A stretch of 6,622 bases of DNA from Auritidibacter sp. Marseille-P8566 (lineage in GTDB: Bacteria; Bacteroidota; Bacteroidia; Flavobacteriales; Flavobacteriaceae). Position numbers and translations under genes: made by a program. Under the pieces are notes generated by a model. That model saw only the letters and a list, made by a program, of their open reading frames with translations. It was not told where the DNA came from and ran no database searches. Of this stretch, positions 6,178 through 6,622 are shown piece after piece. Numbering within the stretch: the first letter of the stretch is position 1; the number at the start of each line of letters is the position of its first letter. The stretch lies in the NCBI GenBank assembly GCA_943325595.2, contig CALPQA020000105.1, positions 1 through 6,622 of the forward strand, read 5' to 3'.

Positions 6178-6622
6178 TTATATTCCTAAACCTTGTCCGC
6201 CTCCAACTTGGATAGTTTCAGCAGTTATGAAAGAGGCGTCTTTACTAGCTAAAAAAGAAACTACTGAAGCAACTTCTTCGGGCTGACCTATTCTGCCAAG
6301 TAAAATATTATCTTTCCAAGAGGCAAAAACTTCCGGGTTAGTTGCTTTAATTTGGGCATGAAATGGAGTATCTATTGTTCCTGGAGAAACTGCATTTACT
6401 CGAATTCCGTATTCTGCTAAATCTTTTGCTAATGCTCGTGTAATTGCATGAACACCCGCTTTTGATGTTCCATAAATTCCAGCTCCAGGGCCACCTGCAT
6501 TCCATCCTGCAATAGAAGTATAGTTAATTATAGTAGGATTATCGCCTTTTTTTAAAAATGGTATTGCTGCTCTTGAAGTAAAAAAAACAGAATCAAGATT
6601 TAATGCCATAACAAATCTGTAA
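6178..6622 (-). CDS. Short-chain dehydrogenase/reductase (SDR, FabG/KduD-like), C-terminal part (start beyond the window)
   Basis: The frame stays open to the right edge (YRFV precedes the Met at 6609), so that Met is internal and the N-terminal Rossmann half with the GxxxGxG cofactor motif is outside the window. Counting from that Met, the classical SDR catalytic set is complete: Asn4 in the NLDSVF helix, Ser32 in NYTSIAG, Tyr46 and Lys50 in YGTSK. After these come IRVNAVSPGTIDTPFH (the post-active-site PG motif), GRIGQPEEVASVVSFLAS and the terminal QVGGGQGLGI, which replaces the usual xDGG ending. The enzyme would be a cytoplasmic NAD(P)-dependent oxidoreductase of about 250 residues when complete. 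The GTIDTPFHA segment recalls reductases in sugar-acid or alginate-degradation loci of Flavobacteriia, but this is only an impression and the substrate is not settled. It is followed 11 bases later by the decayed esterase gene. Confidence 0.87.
   Translation of the reverse strand, partial: YRFVMALNLDSVFFTSRAAIPFLKKGDNPTIINYTSIAGWNAGGPGAGIYGTSKAGVHAITRALAKDLAEYGIRVNAVSPGTIDTPFHAQIKATNPEVFASWKDNILLGRIGQPEEVASVVSFLASKDASFITAETIQVGGGQGLGI

Noticed and set aside
1..6622. Mobile elements, CRISPR arrays, tRNA/rRNA genes, defence or toxin-antitoxin modules
   Set aside because: No transposase motifs, terminal inverted repeats, regularly spaced direct repeats, cloverleaf structures or paired small ORFs were seen on either strand.

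Overview
The window is AT-rich chromosomal DNA that reads as Bacteroidota, most likely a Flavobacterium-like member of the Flavobacteriia. The evidence is a large secreted protein with a type IX secretion (T9SS) C-terminal sorting domain and flavobacterial surface-protein repeats, no Shine-Dalgarno-like leaders, candidate TAnnTTTG-type -7 elements, and TAA as the stop codon of every intact gene. Species cannot be fixed from this sequence alone.

Layout: (1) positions 2-625 on the plus strand hold the 3' part of a multi-pass membrane protein of the lysylphosphatidylglycerol-synthase/flippase-like family. (2) A small lipoprotein with a TonB-C-terminal-like domain (1102-626, minus) converges on it; the two stop codons abut with no spacer. 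(3) A strong intrinsic terminator (1201-1167) ends a 1114-residue T9SS-exported, multidomain surface or adhesin-like protein (4567-1223). (4) Next comes a secreted alpha/beta-hydrolase of the PHB-depolymerase/feruloyl-esterase-like group (5538-4681). (5) Positions 6166-5641 look non-coding at first sight but hold a badly decayed second esterase of the carboxylesterase/BD-FAE type. It can be followed by eye through three frames and keeps its GSSAG nucleophile elbow. (6) At the right edge is the C-terminal two thirds of a short-chain dehydrogenase/reductase (SDR), which lies 11 bp upstream of the dead esterase and probably once shared an operon with it.

Everything from 626 rightwards is on the minus strand. 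The transcription units appear to be SDR + esterase pseudogene, then the intact esterase, then the T9SS protein, then the lipoprotein. The products are mostly envelope or secreted proteins: an inner-membrane protein, a lipoprotein, an exported adhesin and an exported hydrolase. No pathway clearly joins them. I found no mobile element, CRISPR array, RNA gene or defence system. The most informative hidden feature is the multiply disabled esterase gene and the apparent internal deletion within it. I see no convincing evidence of an undescribed biological system here.
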